Source of the DNA: Bordetella bronchialis
Lineage (GTDB): Bacteria; Pseudomonadota; Gammaproteobacteria; Burkholderiales; Burkholderiaceae_B
Assembly (NCBI RefSeq): GCF_001676705.1
Contig: NZ_CP016170.1
Location: forward strand, 3,596,001-3,660,000
DNA length: 64,000 nucleotides
Reading direction: 5' to 3'
In this document: one piece after another, positions 28,525 through 39,438 of the stretch
Position numbering within the stretch: the first letter of the stretch is position 1
How the letters are laid out: each line of letters starts with the position of its first letter
Program-made: the position numbers and the translations under genes
The notes under the pieces: generated by a model
The model's input: only the letters and a program-made list of their open reading frames with translations
Told to the model about the DNA's origin: nothing
Database searches by the model: none

Positions 28525-29997
28525 TCAGGCCGCCGGCATCGCCGCGATGGTCTGCGCGACCGCGGCGGTCAGCTTCTTCCCATAGGGCACGTGCAGGAAC
28601 TCGTTGGGCCCGTGGGCATTGGATTTCGGGCCCAGCACGCCGCACACCATGAATTGCGCACGGGGAAAGCCCTGCTGCAGCGTGTTCATCAGCGGGATGG
28701 TCCCGCCCTGCCCGATATAGCCGCAAGGCGCACCGTAGTACTGCTGGGAAGCCGCGTCCAGCGCCGCGGTCAGCCAGGGCTGCGCGGCCGGCGCGTTCCA
28801 GCCGGTGGCCTGTCCTTCGCTGGGCTTGAAAATCACCTTGGCGTTGTACGGGACGTCGTGTTCCAGCAGGGACTTGAGCTCCTGCGCGGCGGCCACCGCA
28901 TCGACCAGCGGCGGCAGGCGCAGGGATAGCTTGAACGCGGTACGCGGACGCAGTACGTTGCCCGCGCTGGACAAAGGCGGCAAGCCATCGGCGCCGGTCA
29001 CCGACAGCGTCGGTCGCCAGGTTCGGTTCAACAGCGCTTCTTCCGGATTGGTGGTCATGGGCAGAACGAAGCCGCCGTCGGCACCGCAGCTCCAGGGGAA
29101 ACGGCGCCAGACCTCGTCACCCAGGATCCTGGCGGTGGCGTGCACCTGCTCGATGCGTTCCGCCGGGATTTCGCAATGGAAGCTCTGCGGCAGGAGGCGG
29201 CCGGTGGCGCTGTCTTCCAGGCGGTCCAGCAGATGGCGCAGGATACGGAAACTGGACGGCACCACGCCGCTGGAATCGCCGGAATGCACGCCCTCGTCCA
29301 GCACCTGGACTTCCAGCGTGCCGGAAACCATGCCACGCAGGGACGTCGTCATCCACAGCTGGTCGTAGTTGCCCGCGCCGGAATCCAGGCAGACGACCAG
29401 CGCCACATTGCCCAGCCGGCTACGCAGCGCGTCCACATAGGGCAGCAAATCGTAGCTGCCGGATTCCTCGCAGGTTTCGACGATGCCGACGCAGCGCGGA
29501 CGCGGCACGCCCTGCTTGTCCAAGGCCAGGATGGCCGTCAGCGAGGCATAGATGGCGTAGCCGTCATCGGCGCCCCCGCGGCCGTAGAGCTTGCCGTCTT
29601 CGTACTTGGGCGTCCAGGGACCCAGGCCGGCACGCCAGCCGGAGAATTCCGGCTGCTTGTCCAGATGGCCGTACAGCAGCACGGTGTCGCCGTTGTCGGC
29701 GCGGGTGGCCGGCGCGTCGAAGAAGATGACCGGCGTGCGGCCGGGCAGACGCACGACTTCCAGGGTCAGCCCGGAGACTTTCTGCGATTCGACCCATTGC
29801 GCGGCGTCGCGCACCACGCGCTCGATGTAGGCGTTGGCCTCCCAGTCGGCATCGAAGGCCGGACTCTTGGCCGGGATGGCAATGTAGTCGGTCAGTGCGG
29901 GCAGGATCTCGCCATCCCATTTCTGGTCGACGTAGGCCTGCAAGGCCTGCGGATCGATGGGAGCGGGCTGAGCGGAATCGGGGACGCGTGCGTTCAT
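28525..29997 (-). CDS. M20 family metallopeptidase
   Basis: A 490-residue zinc peptidase of the M20 dipeptidase/carboxypeptidase group. Metal-ligand motifs are in order: TVLLYGHLDKQPE (His), YGRGGADDGYAIYA (Asp), GIVETCEESGSYDL (catalytic Glu and ligand Glu), VVCLDSGAGNYD (Asp) and NAHGPNEFLHVPYGKK (His). The dimerisation lid domain lies between. There is no signal peptide, so it is cytosolic. It probably cleaves small peptides or N-acyl amino acids. It heads a pair with the DUF1415 gene. Confidence 0.95.
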   Translation of the reverse strand: MNARVPDSAQPAPIDPQALQAYVDQKWDGEILPALTDYIAIPAKSPAFDADWEANAYIERVVRDAAQWVESQKVSGLTLEVVRLPGRTPVIFFDAPATRADNGDTVLLYGHLDKQPEFSGWRAGLGPWTPKYEDGKLYGRGGADDGYAIYASLTAILALDKQGVPRPRCVGIVETCEESGSYDLLPYVDALRSRLGNVALVVCLDSGAGNYDQLWMTTSLRGMVSGTLEVQVLDEGVHSGDSSGVVPSSFRILRHLLDRLEDSATGRLLPQSFHCEIPAERIEQVHATARILGDEVWRRFPWSCGADGGFVLPMTTNPEEALLNRTWRPTLSVTGADGLPPLSSAGNVLRPRTAFKLSLRLPPLVDAVAAAQELKSLLEHDVPYNAKVIFKPSEGQATGWNAPAAQPWLTAALDAASQQYYGAPCGYIGQGGTIPLMNTLQQGFPRAQFMVCGVLGPKSNAHGPNEFLHVPYGKKLTAAVAQTIAAMPAA

Positions 29998-30042
29998 GGG
30001 ATTTCCTCGGAATGGATAACCGTGGGAGGGTCGCCTTCAGGC

Positions 30043-33000
30043 TTACTTCATCCAGACGCGGGCATTGCGGAAAGCCCGCATCCATGGACTGAACGCGCCG
30101 CCGCTGTCGCGCTCGCCCCATTTTTCCGGCGCCCAGGACATCATGACGTTGCGGGTGACCCGCTCGGGATGCGGCATGATGGCCGTGAAACGCCCGTCCG
30201 GCGTCGTCACCGACGTTATGCCGCCCGGGCTGCCGTTGGGGTTATAGGGATAGGTTTCGGTATGGGCGCCACGGTTGTCCACGTAGCGCGCGGCCACGAT
30301 GGCCTGGGCCGGGTCGCCCTGCCGGGCGAAATTCGCGTAGCCCTCGCCGTGCGCCACGGCGACCGGGGTGCGCGTGCCCGCCATGCCGGCGAAGAAGATG
30401 GACGGCGAATCGGCGATTTCCACCATTGCCAGGCGCGCTTCGTACTTTTCGGACAGGTTGCGCGTGAAGCGCGGCCAGGCCTGCGCGCCCGGGATCATGC
30501 TGGCCAGCGCCGCGAACATCTGCGCGCCATTGCACACGCCCAGGCCAAAGGTGTCCTGGCGCCCGAAGAACGCCGCGAACTGGTCTGCCAGCTTGCTGTT
30601 GAAGCGGATGGTGCGCGCCCAGCCTTCCCCCGCGCCCAGCACGTCGCCGTAGCTGAAGCCGCCGACCGCCACCATGCCATTGACGGTGCGCAGATCCACG
30701 CGCCCGGTCAGCAGGTCGGTCATGTGAACGTCCACCGCTTCGAAGCCGGCGGTATCGAAGGCCCAGGCCATTTCCACCTGGCTGTTGCAACCCTGCTCGC
30801 GCAGGATGGCGACACGCGGCCGCTTGCCCGTGGCGATGTAGGGCGCCGCCACGTCTTCCTGCGGATCGAAGGCGACCACGGGCGAGAAGCCGGGATCGTC
30901 CTTGTCCTGCCATATATCGAACTCGGCCTGGGCGCAGGCCGGGTTGTCGCGGCGGGCCATGATGCGATAACTGGTTTCGCTCCAGGCACGGCCCAGCTCG
31001 GCGCGCGGTTGGCCCCAGATCTTGCGTCCATCGCGGTAGAACTCGACTTCGTCGCTGTCGTTCAAGCCGCCGATGACGTGGGCGAACTTGGACAGGCCGG
31101 CGCCCCGCAGCACCTGCATGACCGCATCGCGCTGCGCCGCCGGGACCTGGATGACGGCGCCGGCCTCTTCCGAGAACAGCGCCTTCAGCGTGAGTTCTTC
31201 GCGTTGCACCGCCACCTGTTCGGGGCGGATCTTGTAATCGCCCCAATCGGCCGAGTTGGCATCGAAGGTGAGCATGTCCAGGTTGACCGAGACCCCGGTG
31301 TGCCCGGCGAAGGCCATTTCGCACAGGGTGGCGAACAGGCCGCCGTCGGAGCGGTCATGGTAGGCCAGCAGCGTGCCGGCCTCGGCCAGCGTGCGGATGG
31401 TGATGAAGAAGGCACGCAGGTCTTGCGGCACGTCGATATCGGGGGTTTCCGTGCCGACCTGGTTATAGGCCTGGGCCAGGATGGAGCCGCCCATGCGGTG
31501 CAGGCCCCGGCCCAGATCGATCAGGATCAGGACCGTGTCGCCGGCGTCCGTGCGCAGCCGCGGCGTCAGGCTTTCGCGCGCATCGGCGACCGGCGCGAAA
31601 GCGGTGACGATCAAAGAGACCGGCGCGACGACCTGGCGCTGCTCGCCGTCCTGCGACCAGGAGGTCTTCATCGACAGCGAGTCCTTGCCCACCGGGATTG
31701 AAAGCCCCACGGTCTGGCACAGCTCGCTGACGGCCGACACCGTGTCGTAGAGCGCGGCATCCTGTCCCGGCACGCCGCACGCCGCCATCCAGTTGGCGGA
31801 CAGCTTGATATGTTCGACCTGCCGCACATCCGCCGCCGCCAGATTGGTCAGCGCCTCTGCCACGGCCATGCGGCCGGATGCGGGCGCGTCGATCATGGCG
31901 ATGGGCGTGCGTTCGCCCATGGCCATGGCTTCGCCGCGGAAGCCGTCGTAGTCGGACAGGGTGACCGCGCAGTCGGCCACCGGCACCTGCCACGGCCCGA
32001 CCATCTGGTCGCGCGCCGACAAGCCGCCCACATTGCGGTCGCCGATGGTGATCAGGAAGGTCTTGTTGGCTACCGTGGGGTGGCGCAGCACACGATAGGC
32101 GGCTTCGGTCAGGTCGATACCGGCCAGGTCCAATGGCTGGGCCGCGCCCGGCAGGCGCCGCACATCGCGCGTCATGCGCGGCGGCTTGCCCAGGATGACA
32201 TCGATGGGCACATCCACCGGGCGTACCGGGCCGGCGGGTTGGCCCTGGGGATCCACGCCCGGCAGGCCCTCGCCCTGGACGACGCGCAGTTGCCTTTCTT
32301 CGGTGGCGACGCCGACGACCGCGTAAGGACAACGCTCGCGCCGCGCGATCTGGTCGAAACGGTCCAGGTCGTCGGGCATCACCGCCAGGACATAGCGTTC
32401 CTGCGATTCGTTGCTCCAGATTTCCGCGGGCGACATGCCGGACTCTTCCACAGGCACGCGCTTCAAGTCGAATACCGCGCCGCGGCCGGCGTCGTTGACG
32501 AGTTCCGGGAAGGCATTGGACAGGCCGCCCGCGCCCACGTCATGGATGGCAAGGATGGGATTGCGTTCGCCCTGCTGCCAGCAGCGGTCGATGACTTCCT
32601 GGGCGCGCCGTTCGATTTCCGGATTGCCGCGCTGGACCGAATCGAAATCCAGGTCGGCGCTATTGCTGCCCACCCCCATGCTGGACGCCGCGCCGCCGCC
32701 CATGCCGATGCGCAGGCCCGGACCGCCGAGCTGGATCAGCAAGGCGCCCGGAGGGATTTTTTCCTTGTGAGTCAGGCCCGCATCGATGCTGCCCAGGCCG
32801 CCCGCGATCATGATGGGCTTGTGGTATCCCCAGCGCGTACCCCCGGCGGTCTGTTCGAAGGTCCGGAAATAACCCAGCAGATTGGGCCGGCCGAATTCGT
32901 TGTTGAACGCCGCGCCGCCCAAGGGGCCGTCGATCATGATGGACAGCGGCGAGGCGATGCGGTCGGGCAGACCGTGGTGGTCGGACTCCCAGGGCTGCGG

Positions 33001-34080
33001 CGCATCGTCGAAACGCAGGTGGGACACGGTAAAGCCGGTCAGGCCGGCCTTGGGCTTGGAGCCGCGGCCGGTGGCGCCTTCATCGCGGATCTCCCCGCCG
33101 GCTCCGGTGGAGGCGCCGGGGAACGGCGCGATGGCCGTCGGGTGGTTGTGGGTCTCGACCTTCATCAAGGTGTGGACGACCGCCTGGCGCCGCTTGTACG
33201 CAAGCGCGTCGTCGGACTGGCCCGCGACGCCGGCGTGGAAGCGCTGCGCCGCGCCGCCTTCCATGATGGCGGCATTGTCGGAATAGGCCACCACGGTGCC
33301 GCCGGGCTGGGCGGCATGCGTGGCGCGGATCATGCCGAACAGCGTCTGCTCCTGCGGCTGGCCGTCAATGACCCATTGCGCATTGAAGATCTTGTGCCGG
33401 CAGTGTTCGCTATTGGCTTGCGCGAACATCATGAGCTCGACGTCCGTGGGGTCGCGCTCCAGCCGGGCGAAGGCGTCCGCCAGGTAATCGATTTCGTCTT
33501 CTGACAGCGCCAGTCCCAGGGTGCTGTTGGCTTCTTCCAGGGCCGCGCGGCCCTGGGCCAGCACCGGCACGGTGCGCATGGCGCGGCCTTCCACCGGCGC
33601 GAACAGCGCCTGCCCGTCGAACTGCGTATCGACCACGGTTTCCACCATGCGGTCGTGCAGGCAGGCCGCGGCGCGCGCCAGCATGGCGTCGTCGAAGGAT
33701 TTGGCGCCCAGCAGCCCGCGCTCGGGCGTCAACATATACCGCACGCCGCGTTCGATCCGCCGCACGCTGGCGAAGCCGCAGTTGTGCGCGATGTCGGTGG
33801 CCTTGCTCGCCCATGGGGAAATGGTGCCCAGCCTGGGAATGACCCGCAGCACCAGCGCCTTGGCGGGCTCCGCCCCATCGTAGGGATCGCCGTAATCGAG
33901 CAGTTCCGCCAGGCGTTGCTGGTCTTGCGCGGACAGGGCCGCGTCGCACCACACGAAGTGCTCGTAGCGGGCCGCGATGTCCGCCACCGGCAGCCCGGCC
34001 TGTTTCAATTGGGCGAGCAGGCGCTCGCGGCGAAAAGTGGACAGGACGGACGAACCGGGAAGGTACTGAACGATGGACAC
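30043..34080 (-). CDS. purL: Phosphoribosylformylglycinamidine synthase (large single-chain type)
   Basis: A 1,345-residue FGAM synthase, the fourth step of purine biosynthesis, using glutamine and ATP. It has the long single-chain form with an N-terminal PurS-like domain ([20 protein letters not shown]), FGAM synthase halves with [20 protein letters not shown] and [15 protein letters not shown], and a C-terminal class I glutaminase. The glutaminase has nucleophile [12 protein letters not shown] and His-Glu in [11 protein letters not shown]. The length matches enterobacterial PurL (about 1,295-1,345). The region of 117 bp upstream holds its promoter but no box I can name. Confidence 0.99.
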   Translation of the reverse strand: MSIVQYLPGSSVLSTFRRERLLAQLKQAGLPVADIAARYEHFVWCDAALSAQDQQRLAELLDYGDPYDGAEPAKALVLRVIPRLGTISPWASKATDIAHNCGFASVRRIERGVRYMLTPERGLLGAKSFDDAMLARAAACLHDRMVETVVDTQFDGQALFAPVEGRAMRTVPVLAQGRAALEEANSTLGLALSEDEIDYLADAFARLERDPTDVELMMFAQANSEHCRHKIFNAQWVIDGQPQEQTLFGMIRATHAAQPGGTVVAYSDNAAIMEGGAAQRFHAGVAGQSDDALAYKRRQAVVHTLMKVETHNHPTAIAPFPGASTGAGGEIRDEGATGRGSKPKAGLTGFTVSHLRFDDAPQPWESDHHGLPDRIASPLSIMIDGPLGGAAFNNEFGRPNLLGYFRTFEQTAGGTRWGYHKPIMIAGGLGSIDAGLTHKEKIPPGALLIQLGGPGLRIGMGGGAASSMGVGSNSADLDFDSVQRGNPEIERRAQEVIDRCWQQGERNPILAIHDVGAGGLSNAFPELVNDAGRGAVFDLKRVPVEESGMSPAEIWSNESQERYVLAVMPDDLDRFDQIARRERCPYAVVGVATEERQLRVVQGEGLPGVDPQGQPAGPVRPVDVPIDVILGKPPRMTRDVRRLPGAAQPLDLAGIDLTEAAYRVLRHPTVANKTFLITIGDRNVGGLSARDQMVGPWQVPVADCAVTLSDYDGFRGEAMAMGERTPIAMIDAPASGRMAVAEALTNLAAADVRQVEHIKLSANWMAACGVPGQDAALYDTVSAVSELCQTVGLSIPVGKDSLSMKTSWSQDGEQRQVVAPVSLIVTAFAPVADARESLTPRLRTDAGDTVLILIDLGRGLHRMGGSILAQAYNQVGTETPDIDVPQDLRAFFITIRTLAEAGTLLAYHDRSDGGLFATLCEMAFAGHTGVSVNLDMLTFDANSADWGDYKIRPEQVAVQREELTLKALFSEEAGAVIQVPAAQRDAVMQVLRGAGLSKFAHVIGGLNDSDEVEFYRDGRKIWGQPRAELGRAWSETSYRIMARRDNPACAQAEFDIWQDKDDPGFSPVVAFDPQEDVAAPYIATGKRPRVAILREQGCNSQVEMAWAFDTAGFEAVDVHMTDLLTGRVDLRTVNGMVAVGGFSYGDVLGAGEGWARTIRFNSKLADQFAAFFGRQDTFGLGVCNGAQMFAALASMIPGAQAWPRFTRNLSEKYEARLAMVEIADSPSIFFAGMAGTRTPVAVAHGEGYANFARQGDPAQAIVAARYVDNRGAHTETYPYNPNGSPGGITSVTTPDGRFTAIMPHPERVTRNVMMSWAPEKWGERDSGGAFSPWMRAFRNARVWMK

Positions 34081-34197
34081 GATGGGCGCCGTAGAAGAGG
34101 AAGGGCAAAAACAGGATTTTACCCGTTACGGCCTCCGGCCATGCCGCGACGGGACGGTTTTGTCACAGGTCCGCGGCCAGCCACGCCGGGCCCCGCG

Positions 34198-34752
34198 CTA
34201 GGCGTCCGGATACCGCACTTCCAGGATGTCCAGGGTCTCCACGCCGCCGGGCGTGCGCAGGGTCACGGTGTCGCCTTCCCTGGCCTTGAGCAGCGCCCGC
34301 GCCACCGGCGAAATCCAGCTGATCTTGCCCGCCAGCGGTTCGGCCTCGTCCACGCCCACGATGGTGACCAGGTGCTCTTCGCCTGCCTTGTCCAGATACA
34401 GGACCGTGGCCCCGAAAAACACCTGGTCCCGGTTCGGCTGTATCGCCGGATCGACGACCTCGGCGATGTCCAGGCGGCGCGTCAGGAAACGCATGCGGCG
34501 GTCGATCTCGCGCAAGCGCTTCTTGCCGTACAGATAATCGCCGTTCTCGGAACGGTCGCCATTGGAGGCCGCCCAGGATACGACCTGCACCACGGCGGGG
34601 CGCTCCACGTTCATCAAATGGGCCAGTTCGTCCCGCAGCCGCGCATAGCCTTGCGGCGTAATGTAGTTGCGCGTGCCCGGCGGCAGGGCCTGGGCCTGGG
34701 GGATCTCGTCGTCTTCGTCCTGTTCGGACTCTTTTACAAAGGCTTTATTCAT
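34198..34752 (-). CDS. greB: Transcription elongation factor GreB
   Basis: A 184-residue Gre factor that rescues backtracked RNA polymerase. The ATG at 34752 gives MNKAFVKESEQDEDDEIPQA; the acidic N-terminal tail is followed by the coiled-coil domain. The acidic tip lies in ASNGDRSENGDYLYGKKRLR, typical of GreB. The C-terminal FKBP-like domain contains ISWISPVARALLKAREGDTV. GreB rather than GreA is called from YITPQGYARLRDEL and the RRMRFLTRRLDIAEVVDP segment. Confidence 0.95.
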   Translation of the reverse strand: MNKAFVKESEQDEDDEIPQAQALPPGTRNYITPQGYARLRDELAHLMNVERPAVVQVVSWAASNGDRSENGDYLYGKKRLREIDRRMRFLTRRLDIAEVVDPAIQPNRDQVFFGATVLYLDKAGEEHLVTIVGVDEAEPLAGKISWISPVARALLKAREGDTVTLRTPGGVETLDILEVRYPDA

Positions 34753-34860
34753 GGGTGGACTCGCATGCCCGGCCGCCGGACGGGGTGGCAATATGGGCGG
34801 CGGCCCGTGCGGGATCGCGACGGGCCGCGGTGCCGATCTCGCACCGGCGGCGCGGGGAAA

Positions 34861-35709
34861 TCAAAACCAATCGTGCCAGACGGGCTTCAAATCGGCCGGC
34901 AAGGGCGGCAGCCGCCCCAGATCGACGCGGCTTTCGTGGGGACTATGGAAATCCGAGCCGCGCGAAGCCAGCAATGAGCGCTCCCGCGCAACCAGGGCGT
35001 AGTGCCGGCATTCGTCGGAGGTATGGCTGCCCGTGGTGACTTCCACGCCTTCGCCGCCCAGGGCCTGGAATTCGTCGAACAGGGCGGTGAATTGCAAGGG
35101 CGTGTATTTGTAGCGCCCCGGATGCGCCACCACGGCACGGCCGCCCGCGTCATGGATCCAGCCCACGGCTTCCGGCAGCGTGGCCCACTGGATGGCCACC
35201 TGGCCCGGGCAGTCGTCGCCCAGGTATTTATTGAATACGGTCTGTACGTCGGGACAGAATCCGGCCTCGACCAGATAGCGGGCGAAATGGGTGCGGCTGA
35301 TCAGCTCGGGGTTGCCGGCAAAGGGCAAGGCGCCTTCGAAAGCCCCGGGCATGCCCATGGCCGCCAGGTTTTCGCCGATTTTGCGCGCGCGGTCCGCGCG
35401 GCCGGCACGGGTGCGGCGCAGGCCTTCGCGCAGACCCTGGTGCTGCGGATCGAAGCCCAGGCCCACGATGTGCACCGTCTGCCCCGCCCAGGTGACGGAG
35501 ATCTCCACGCCGGTGACGAAGCGCAGGCCCGCTTCGCGCGCGGCCTCCGCGGCTTCGGCCAATCCGCCCACCTCATCGTGGTCGGTCAGCGCCCAGACGT
35601 CGACGCCGTTCGCACGGGCGCGCAGCGCCACGTCGCGCGGCGACAACACGCCGTCCGAGACGGTGGAATGGCAATGGAGATCGACGTTGCGGGCAGGGGT
35701 CGTTGGCAT
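34861..35709 (-). CDS. PHP domain phosphoesterase (RNase AM/YciV-like)
   Basis: A 282-residue PHP-fold metal hydrolase. The motifs are DLHCHSTVSDGVLSP, WALTDHDEVGGL, FVTGVEISVTW, GRAVVAHPGRYKY and ASRGSDFHSPHES, giving the trinuclear metal ligands in order. The relative YciV (RNase AM) of E. coli hydrolyses 3',5'-nucleotide bisphosphates and trims rRNA 5' ends, and the same role is likely. The start at 35709 is the first good ATG; the frame runs on upstream without conservation. It follows the alpha/beta hydrolase by 40 bp. Confidence 0.93.
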   Translation of the reverse strand: MPTTPARNVDLHCHSTVSDGVLSPRDVALRARANGVDVWALTDHDEVGGLAEAAEAAREAGLRFVTGVEISVTWAGQTVHIVGLGFDPQHQGLREGLRRTRAGRADRARKIGENLAAMGMPGAFEGALPFAGNPELISRTHFARYLVEAGFCPDVQTVFNKYLGDDCPGQVAIQWATLPEAVGWIHDAGGRAVVAHPGRYKYTPLQFTALFDEFQALGGEGVEVTTGSHTSDECRHYALVARERSLLASRGSDFHSPHESRVDLGRLPPLPADLKPVWHDWF

Positions 35710-35749
35710 GACCCTATTGTAGGCGCGCGGCGCGCGCCGCTCCAGCGCG

Positions 35750-36766
35750 TCAGCCGCCGCTGCGCAGAAAAGCGGCGACGGGTTGTATCTGCCCATCGTC
35801 CATCAAGGTGGGCGCATGCCCCACGCCCGGCACTTCCAGCACCCGCGCGCGGGGATTGCGGCGCGCCATCTCCCCCGCGGTATCGGCGGTGAGCAAGTCG
35901 GAATGCTGCCCGCGCAGGATCAGGATGGGGCAATCGATGGCTTCATAGGCCTGCCAGAGCAACTGTTCGCCCGCGGCCATCGCCGCATCGTCCTGCGCGG
36001 CGAAAGGCTGGGCCAATCCGAGGTCATAGTGCTTGACCCAGCGATCTCCTCGCCGCTGGAAAACATGCCGCGCCAGGTCGCGCCATTGCTCATCCGTGTG
36101 CGGCCCGAACGCGGCGGACACCTGGCGGATGTAGGCCACGGCGTCCTCGAAACTGTCGAACTCCTGCCCCTGGCCGACGTACTGGCCGATGCGCGCGAGC
36201 GCGTCGGGCGCCAGACGCGGCCCGACATCGTTCAACACCATCTTTTCCACACGCCATCCCGAGTCCTCCGGCAGCCCGCCCCCCTGCTGCCGTGACAGCG
36301 CCCCGTCGCCATTACGCGCCTGCGCTCGATCGAGCCCCTGCGTCTGCCCGAGCCCCAGGTCCGGGCTCCGTGCCTGGTTGGCGGCGCGCAGCCGTGCCGA
36401 TAGCGCGGCCGATCCCGCCAGGGCCATGCCGATCAGGCCGCCCATGGACGTACCCACCCAATGCAGCGTGCGCGGACGCACGCGCGCCAGGAGCGTGACC
36501 ATGTCCGCCACATACTGCGGCACGGCGTAGAACGACGGATGCAACAGCCAATCCGACGCGCCGCGCCCCACCACGTCCGGACACACGACGCGATACTCCG
36601 AGGCCAGCCGGCGAGCCAGCGTGTCGAAGTCGCGGCCGGTGCGGGTCAGGCCATGCACGCACAACAGCACCTTGTCGTTGTCGGGATCGCCCCATTCCCA
36701 GTACGCCATGCGATGCATGCCCGCCGGGCTGGCGCAGGTAACGAAGTCGAGACGCGGATTCTGCAT
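35750..36766 (-). CDS. Alpha/beta hydrolase with a low-complexity insertion
   Basis: A 338-residue alpha/beta hydrolase. The oxyanion region is LLCVHGLTRTGRDFD, the nucleophile elbow is WVGTSMGGLIGMALAG (Ser about 107), the acid is probably Asp in LRGQHSDLLTAD, and the His is in VPGVGHAPTL. Between residues about 118 and 162 (nt 36283-36415) there is a Gln/Gly/Arg-rich stretch (LGLGQTQGLDRAQARNGDGA and neighbours). The fold normally passes from the elbow directly to a short strand such as EKMVLNDVGP. The stretch keeps the frame and looks like a recent insertion at the cap site. The substrate is unknown. Confidence 0.92.
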   Translation of the reverse strand: MQNPRLDFVTCASPAGMHRMAYWEWGDPDNDKVLLCVHGLTRTGRDFDTLARRLASEYRVVCPDVVGRGASDWLLHPSFYAVPQYVADMVTLLARVRPRTLHWVGTSMGGLIGMALAGSAALSARLRAANQARSPDLGLGQTQGLDRAQARNGDGALSRQQGGGLPEDSGWRVEKMVLNDVGPRLAPDALARIGQYVGQGQEFDSFEDAVAYIRQVSAAFGPHTDEQWRDLARHVFQRRGDRWVKHYDLGLAQPFAAQDDAAMAAGEQLLWQAYEAIDCPILILRGQHSDLLTADTAGEMARRNPRARVLEVPGVGHAPTLMDDGQIQPVAAFLRSGG

Positions 36767-36852
36767 GGGCGCTCCTGTGTAAGGCTTATCCGGGTGGACG
36801 GCCGGACCATGTTATCGCACCCGGACCTGGCCGGACGGCTCGCAAAATGCGG

Positions 36853-39438
36853 TCATTGCCCCTCCACGGCGTGCCAGTAGCGGCGCGCATGCCGGCGTTG
36901 CCCATATACCGTCAAGCCGTCCGCCGCCGATAAGGCGATGACCGCACCGTCGCGGTCCGTCCGCCAGAACGTGGCGCCGGCGCGTCGCCAGCGGCGCTGC
37001 ACGACGGGCGCCGGATGGCGGAAGCGGTTCAGGTAGCCCACCTGGGCGATGACGTGATCCGGCCGGGCGGCCTCCACCAGCGCCGGCCCGGACGACGTGG
37101 CCGAGCCATGATGGGGCGCGATCAGCACGTCGATGCGCGGCAGGACATCGGCGAACTCGCGCTCCTGCCGCGTGGCGACGTCGCCGGGCAGCAAGGCGGT
37201 GTGATGGCGCCCCTGCACAAGCAGCACGCATCCACCAGCGTTGGAATCGCCGCGCGACCGCTGCCGCGCCGTGCCGCGTTTTCCCTGGGGGGCGATAGAG
37301 TCCCGACGTAGGCGCGACGCGGAGGGCAAGCTGTCCGGCAACGGGGACGCGGAAGGCACCGGATGCACGAAGGCGAATCGAACGCCATCCGCCTCCCAGG
37401 CCAGGCCCGCCGCGCAGTGCCGCGTCAGCGCCGGCCCCGGCGCCACGGAGGCCAATCCGCGCACCCGCGCATCGCGGCGCAGACGCGCGGGCAGGTCGAA
37501 GGATGCAAACGCCGTATCGACCGGCACGGCGCGCAGCAGGCTGTCCAGGCCGCCTGCATGATCCTGGTCGCCATGGGAGACGACCAGGGTGTCGATATGC
37601 TTGACACCGCGCGCGCGAAGATACGGCCATACCGCGCGCTGCGCGCCATCCGTTCCGTTGCGGTGCAAGGGCCCGGCGTCGAAGACCAGTGTCCGGCGCG
37701 CGGTTTCGACGACGATGGCACCGCCCTGCCCCACGTCCAGCGCGGTCAGGCGCCACTCTCCTTCGGCGGGACGGGATGGCCGCCAGCACAGCGCGGGCAC
37801 GATCAGCAGCCAGCCCCAGCGCCGCGATGCCATGCCGGGCGGCAGCAGCGCCCACGCAATGCCGGCGATTGCCAAAACCAATAGCGGGAACGGCGGCGCC
37901 GCCACATCCCGCACCGCCCACTGCCGCGCCGCCAGCCACTCGATCCACCACATCGTGGCGCCGAACACCCACTGCGCGGCCTGGCCGCTCCATTGCGCGG
38001 GCAAGTGCGTACCGGGCAGCGCACAGAAGGCCGCGCACAGCAAGGCCAGCGGAGTCACCACCAGGCTGACCGCCGGTATGGCGACGGCGTTGGCCAAGGG
38101 CGAAGCCAGGGCGACCTGTTGGGTCAGGAAGGCCAGCACGGGCGTGAGACCGAGCGTCACCACGCACTGCAGGCGCGCCGCCAGGCACCAGCCGCCTAGC
38201 CAGCGTCGCAAGCGCCCCGCCCCGGCATCGGGATCGTCGCCGGCCGCCGGTGCGCGGACTGGCGCATGGGTCGCGTGGCCCCATGCCAGGACGGCCGCGA
38301 CAGCGCCGAAGGATAGCCAGAACCCCGCCGCGACGGTCGCCCACGGATCGAGCGCGACCACGACGCAGGCCGCGAACGACAGCATCGCCCCGCGGGACAA
38401 CGGGACCCGCAGCAAAGCGGCGCACGCGATCACAGCCAGCATGAAAAACGTGCGACGTGCCGGAATGCCCCAGCCTGCCAGCAGACAATATCCCCAGGCC
38501 ACGCACAGCGCCGCGGCGATGCCGGCCAACTGCGCGGGCATCCATTCGGCCAGGCACAGGCCCCGCCACCGCAGCCGGCGCCAGCACCATGCCACCGCCG
38601 CCCCGGCCAGGCCGGCCACCAAGGTGACATGCAGGCCACTGATCGACACCAGATGCGTGATGCCCGTGGCGTTGAAGACCTGCCAGTCCTCCCGCCCTAC
38701 CCCGGCCTGGTCGCCCAGGGCCAACGCGACGATGACCGCGCCGTAGCGGCTGTGCGCCAGGACGTCCTGCATTCTTTCGCGCAATACATGCCGCGCGCGA
38801 TGCACCGCCGCCATGCCGGGACGCCAGCCCTCGTCGCCTACCCATTGCGGCTTGCCTCGCACGGTCGCCGTGGCGCGCACGTTACGCTGGAACAGGCGCG
38901 CCTCGCCATCGGCGGCATGAGGATTACTGGGAGCATGCGGCCGCTTCAACACCAGGGCGGCGCGCCATTGCTGGCCAGGCATCACGACGCGCAGCGCGGC
39001 GCTGTCGCCATGCACGGGCACGGGCCATGACACGCGCAGGTGGCGCGGTACGGAGGCCGGCTCCGCGTGCAGGATCTCCGCATCGAATCTGGCCGCATCG
39101 GCCGCGAACTCCACCAGCGAGGCCACGCGCAACACCACGCGCGCCACCTGGTTCTCCTGCTCCAACGGCAGCGCGTCATCCAGACGGAATTGCGCGCGCT
39201 CGATCGCATACAGCGCGCCGCCGCTGAGCGCGCACGCGCATGACGCGACCGCGCTCACCCCGGACCGCGCGGCGACATGCCAGGCGCGTGCCAGTCTCCC
39301 CGCGCGCCAACGCACCAGCGCGGCGGCCACCATCGCACCCGCCAGTAAGCATCGGCCCGCCACGGAGGGCAGGCTCTGCAGCGTCTGCACGCCGGCCACC
39401 GCGGCGATGAAACCCAGCATGGCCAGCCGGCCTTCCAT
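36853..39438 (-). CDS. comEC: DNA internalisation competence protein ComEC/Rec2
   Basis: An 861-residue inner-membrane channel protein for single-stranded DNA uptake. N-terminal hydrophobic segments and the DUF4131 region come first. The multi-TM competence domain follows, with HLVSISGLHVTLVAGLAGAA and WGYCLLAGWGIPARRTFFML. A C-terminal metallo-beta-lactamase-type domain has LVVSHGDQDHAGGLDSLL and LIAPHHGSATSSGPALVE. The ATG at 39438 has GGGAG seven bases upstream; a TTG at 39444 is less likely. All domains are intact, but no other competence gene is in the window. Confidence 0.96.
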   Translation of the reverse strand: MEGRLAMLGFIAAVAGVQTLQSLPSVAGRCLLAGAMVAAALVRWRAGRLARAWHVAARSGVSAVASCACALSGGALYAIERAQFRLDDALPLEQENQVARVVLRVASLVEFAADAARFDAEILHAEPASVPRHLRVSWPVPVHGDSAALRVVMPGQQWRAALVLKRPHAPSNPHAADGEARLFQRNVRATATVRGKPQWVGDEGWRPGMAAVHRARHVLRERMQDVLAHSRYGAVIVALALGDQAGVGREDWQVFNATGITHLVSISGLHVTLVAGLAGAAVAWCWRRLRWRGLCLAEWMPAQLAGIAAALCVAWGYCLLAGWGIPARRTFFMLAVIACAALLRVPLSRGAMLSFAACVVVALDPWATVAAGFWLSFGAVAAVLAWGHATHAPVRAPAAGDDPDAGAGRLRRWLGGWCLAARLQCVVTLGLTPVLAFLTQQVALASPLANAVAIPAVSLVVTPLALLCAAFCALPGTHLPAQWSGQAAQWVFGATMWWIEWLAARQWAVRDVAAPPFPLLVLAIAGIAWALLPPGMASRRWGWLLIVPALCWRPSRPAEGEWRLTALDVGQGGAIVVETARRTLVFDAGPLHRNGTDGAQRAVWPYLRARGVKHIDTLVVSHGDQDHAGGLDSLLRAVPVDTAFASFDLPARLRRDARVRGLASVAPGPALTRHCAAGLAWEADGVRFAFVHPVPSASPLPDSLPSASRLRRDSIAPQGKRGTARQRSRGDSNAGGCVLLVQGRHHTALLPGDVATRQEREFADVLPRIDVLIAPHHGSATSSGPALVEAARPDHVIAQVGYLNRFRHPAPVVQRRWRRAGATFWRTDRDGAVIALSAADGLTVYGQRRHARRYWHAVEGQ

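Noticed and set aside
29140..34977. Very long open frames on the plus strand opposite the M20 peptidase, purL and greB
   Set aside because: They are mirror frames of high-GC coding genes and show no recognisable protein sequence; the minus-strand genes have clear family motifs.
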